Shown piece by piece: positions 63,057-64,000 of a stretch of DNA of 64,000 nucleotides. This DNA is from an uncultured Bacteroidota bacterium (GTDB lineage Bacteria > Bacteroidota > Bacteroidia > Chitinophagales > Chitinophagaceae), in contig CALEZD010000001.1 of assembly GCA_937928385.1 (NCBI GenBank), positions 1-64,000 of the forward strand, given 5' to 3'. Position numbers and translations under genes: made by a program. The notes beneath the pieces are model-generated. The model had not been told where the DNA came from. It saw nothing but the letters and a program-made list of their open reading frames with translations, and did not search any database. Numbering within the stretch: position 1 is the first letter of the stretch; each line of letters opens with the position of its first letter.

Positions 63057-64000
63057 ATGGCAAAACGCTTTGCACTTGTAGGATTGACCCTGGCAGCAGG
63101 TTTAATTGCTACAGTTTCTACGGCCCAGACATCACAGGCCAATCTATCCGGTACGGTAAACACAGTATCGCCTGCGGTACCTTTTTTGAGGATTTCTCCC
63201 GATGCACGCTCCGGCGCAATGGGTGATGTGGGTATTGCTATTGATGCCGATGCGAACGCACAATACTGGAACGTAGCTAAACTACCCTTCGCGTCCAAGA
63301 AATATGGTGTATCTGCAACTTACACCCCTTGGCTGAAGGACCTGGTACCTGATATATTCCTGGCTTACCTGGCAGGCTATGCCAAGTTTGGCGAAAACGA
63401 CAACCAGACCATCAGCGCTTCTTTACGCTATTTTTCTTTGGGCGAAATCAACTACACCGATATCAATGCCAACCCGATAGGTACGGGCAAACCCAACGAA
63501 TTTGCTTTAGACCTGGGTTACTCGCGCAAGTTGTCTGAGTACCTGTCTGCAGGCTTAAGCTTCAGGTATATCAACTCGGCTATTGCCTCAGGCTTGTCCG
63601 CCACTACCCCCGGTATTGAATACCGCCCCGGCAACGCCTTTGGCGCCGACCTGGGTGTGTACTACCGTAAAAAGAATGATATAGACGAGTTCCGCTCAGG
63701 TACCGTATCGCTGGGTGCTGTATTGAGCAACGTAGGTTCTAAGATTTCTTACACATCTACCCGTAAAGATTTCATACCCATCAACCTGGGTTTGGGCGGT
63801 GCCTATACTTACCAGGCCGATGCATATAATGCAATCACATTTGCGCTGGACGTCAACAAACTGCTGATACCTACCCCGATAGATACAAATACAGACCCCA
63901 CTACAGGGCCTAATTACACAATACCTGACAAAACAGTTGTATCAGGTATGCTCGGCTCCTTCAGCGATGCACCGGGTGGTTTCAACGAAGAACTGAGGGA
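63057..64000 (+). CDS. porV: Type IX secretion outer-membrane protein PorV (partial)
   Basis: About 314 codons are present before the window ends; the frame is open throughout. The signal peptide starts MAKRFALVGLTLAAGLIATV (cleavage near STAQ). The N-terminal landmark PAVPFLRISPDARSGAMGD, DANAQYWNVAKLPF and a FadL-like barrel pattern (SLRYFSLGEINYTDI, GLSFRYINSAIASG) identify the PorV/LptO shuttle that carries cargo from the translocon to the PorU attachment complex. The start at 63057 is the first ATG after the promoter at 63001-63029. The missing part should hold the last barrel strands. Confidence 0.93.
   Translation, partial: MAKRFALVGLTLAAGLIATVSTAQTSQANLSGTVNTVSPAVPFLRISPDARSGAMGDVGIAIDADANAQYWNVAKLPFASKKYGVSATYTPWLKDLVPDIFLAYLAGYAKFGENDNQTISASLRYFSLGEINYTDINANPIGTGKPNEFALDLGYSRKLSEYLSAGLSFRYINSAIASGLSATTPGIEYRPGNAFGADLGVYYRKKNDIDEFRSGTVSLGAVLSNVGSKISYTSTRKDFIPINLGLGGAYTYQADAYNAITFALDVNKLLIPTPIDTNTDPTTGPNYTIPDKTVVSGMLGSFSDAPGGFNEELR

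Overview
The window looks like chromosomal DNA of a Bacteroidota bacterium, probably of the class Chitinophagia (Chitinophagaceae-like). The evidence is a type IX secretion (T9SS) block with GldJ, PorU and PorV, several secreted proteins ending in T9SS type A sorting domains, a TonB-dependent receptor, and family-typical proteins (DUF2911, Omp28-like lipoprotein, short-chain threonine dehydrogenase, Bacteroidota-type arginine decarboxylase). Promoter-like sequences follow the Bacteroidota TTTG/TAnnTTTG pattern, and Shine-Dalgarno sites are mostly absent. No rRNA, tRNA, CRISPR array, phage or transposase was recognised. TAG is used as an ordinary stop (carA, the SDR gene, the Usp gene).

Layout. 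1-2.4 kb: the tail of one T9SS cargo gene and a complete second one. 2.4-13.4 kb: housekeeping and metabolism (icd, ftsY, a sirtuin, threonine dehydrogenase, carA, a YdcF/unknown pair, arginine decarboxylase, DMT and MATE transporters). 13.4-19.1 kb: accessory genes: a lipoprotein, a small membrane protein with an ABC ATPase, a HipA-like kinase with DUF3037, an SDR, DUF2200, a PKD lipoprotein and a thioesterase. 19.3-22.1 kb: a PAS/GAF sensor histidine kinase split by one in-frame TAG. 22.1-25.6 kb: uvrA behind an unusually structured 638-bp leader region. 25.6-28.3 kb: universal stress protein, Na/Ca antiporter, a lipoprotein and an unlisted 54-aa ORF. 28.5-34.6 kb: a leftward operon of PIG-L deacetylase, methyltransferase, glycosyltransferase, an unlisted 35-aa membrane protein and a sodium:solute symporter. 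34.7-40.4 kb: DUF2911 protein, YdeI-like, zapA, lspA, TonB receptor and Omp28-like lipoprotein. 40.5-44 kb: rbfA, an FtsX/LolE-like permease and argS. 44.2-49.9 kb: two tandem giant secreted proteins whose central 1.66 kb is identical. 49.9-55.3 kb: murF, a DUF6580-like membrane protein and secA. 55.5-57.2 kb: a repeat protein, a membrane protein and an EGF-like lipoprotein. 57.4-64 kb: gldJ divergent from porU and porV, with porV running off the end.

How it fits together. SecA exports the precursors. LspA matures lipoproteins such as GldJ. PorU and PorV cleave and shuttle T9SS cargo, four of which (one partial) lie in this same window. The most noteworthy observations are the homogenised twin cargo genes, the nonsense-interrupted sensor kinase, the dyad-rich region with a possible short RNA upstream of uvrA, and two very short ORFs, one of them translationally coupled to a symporter.
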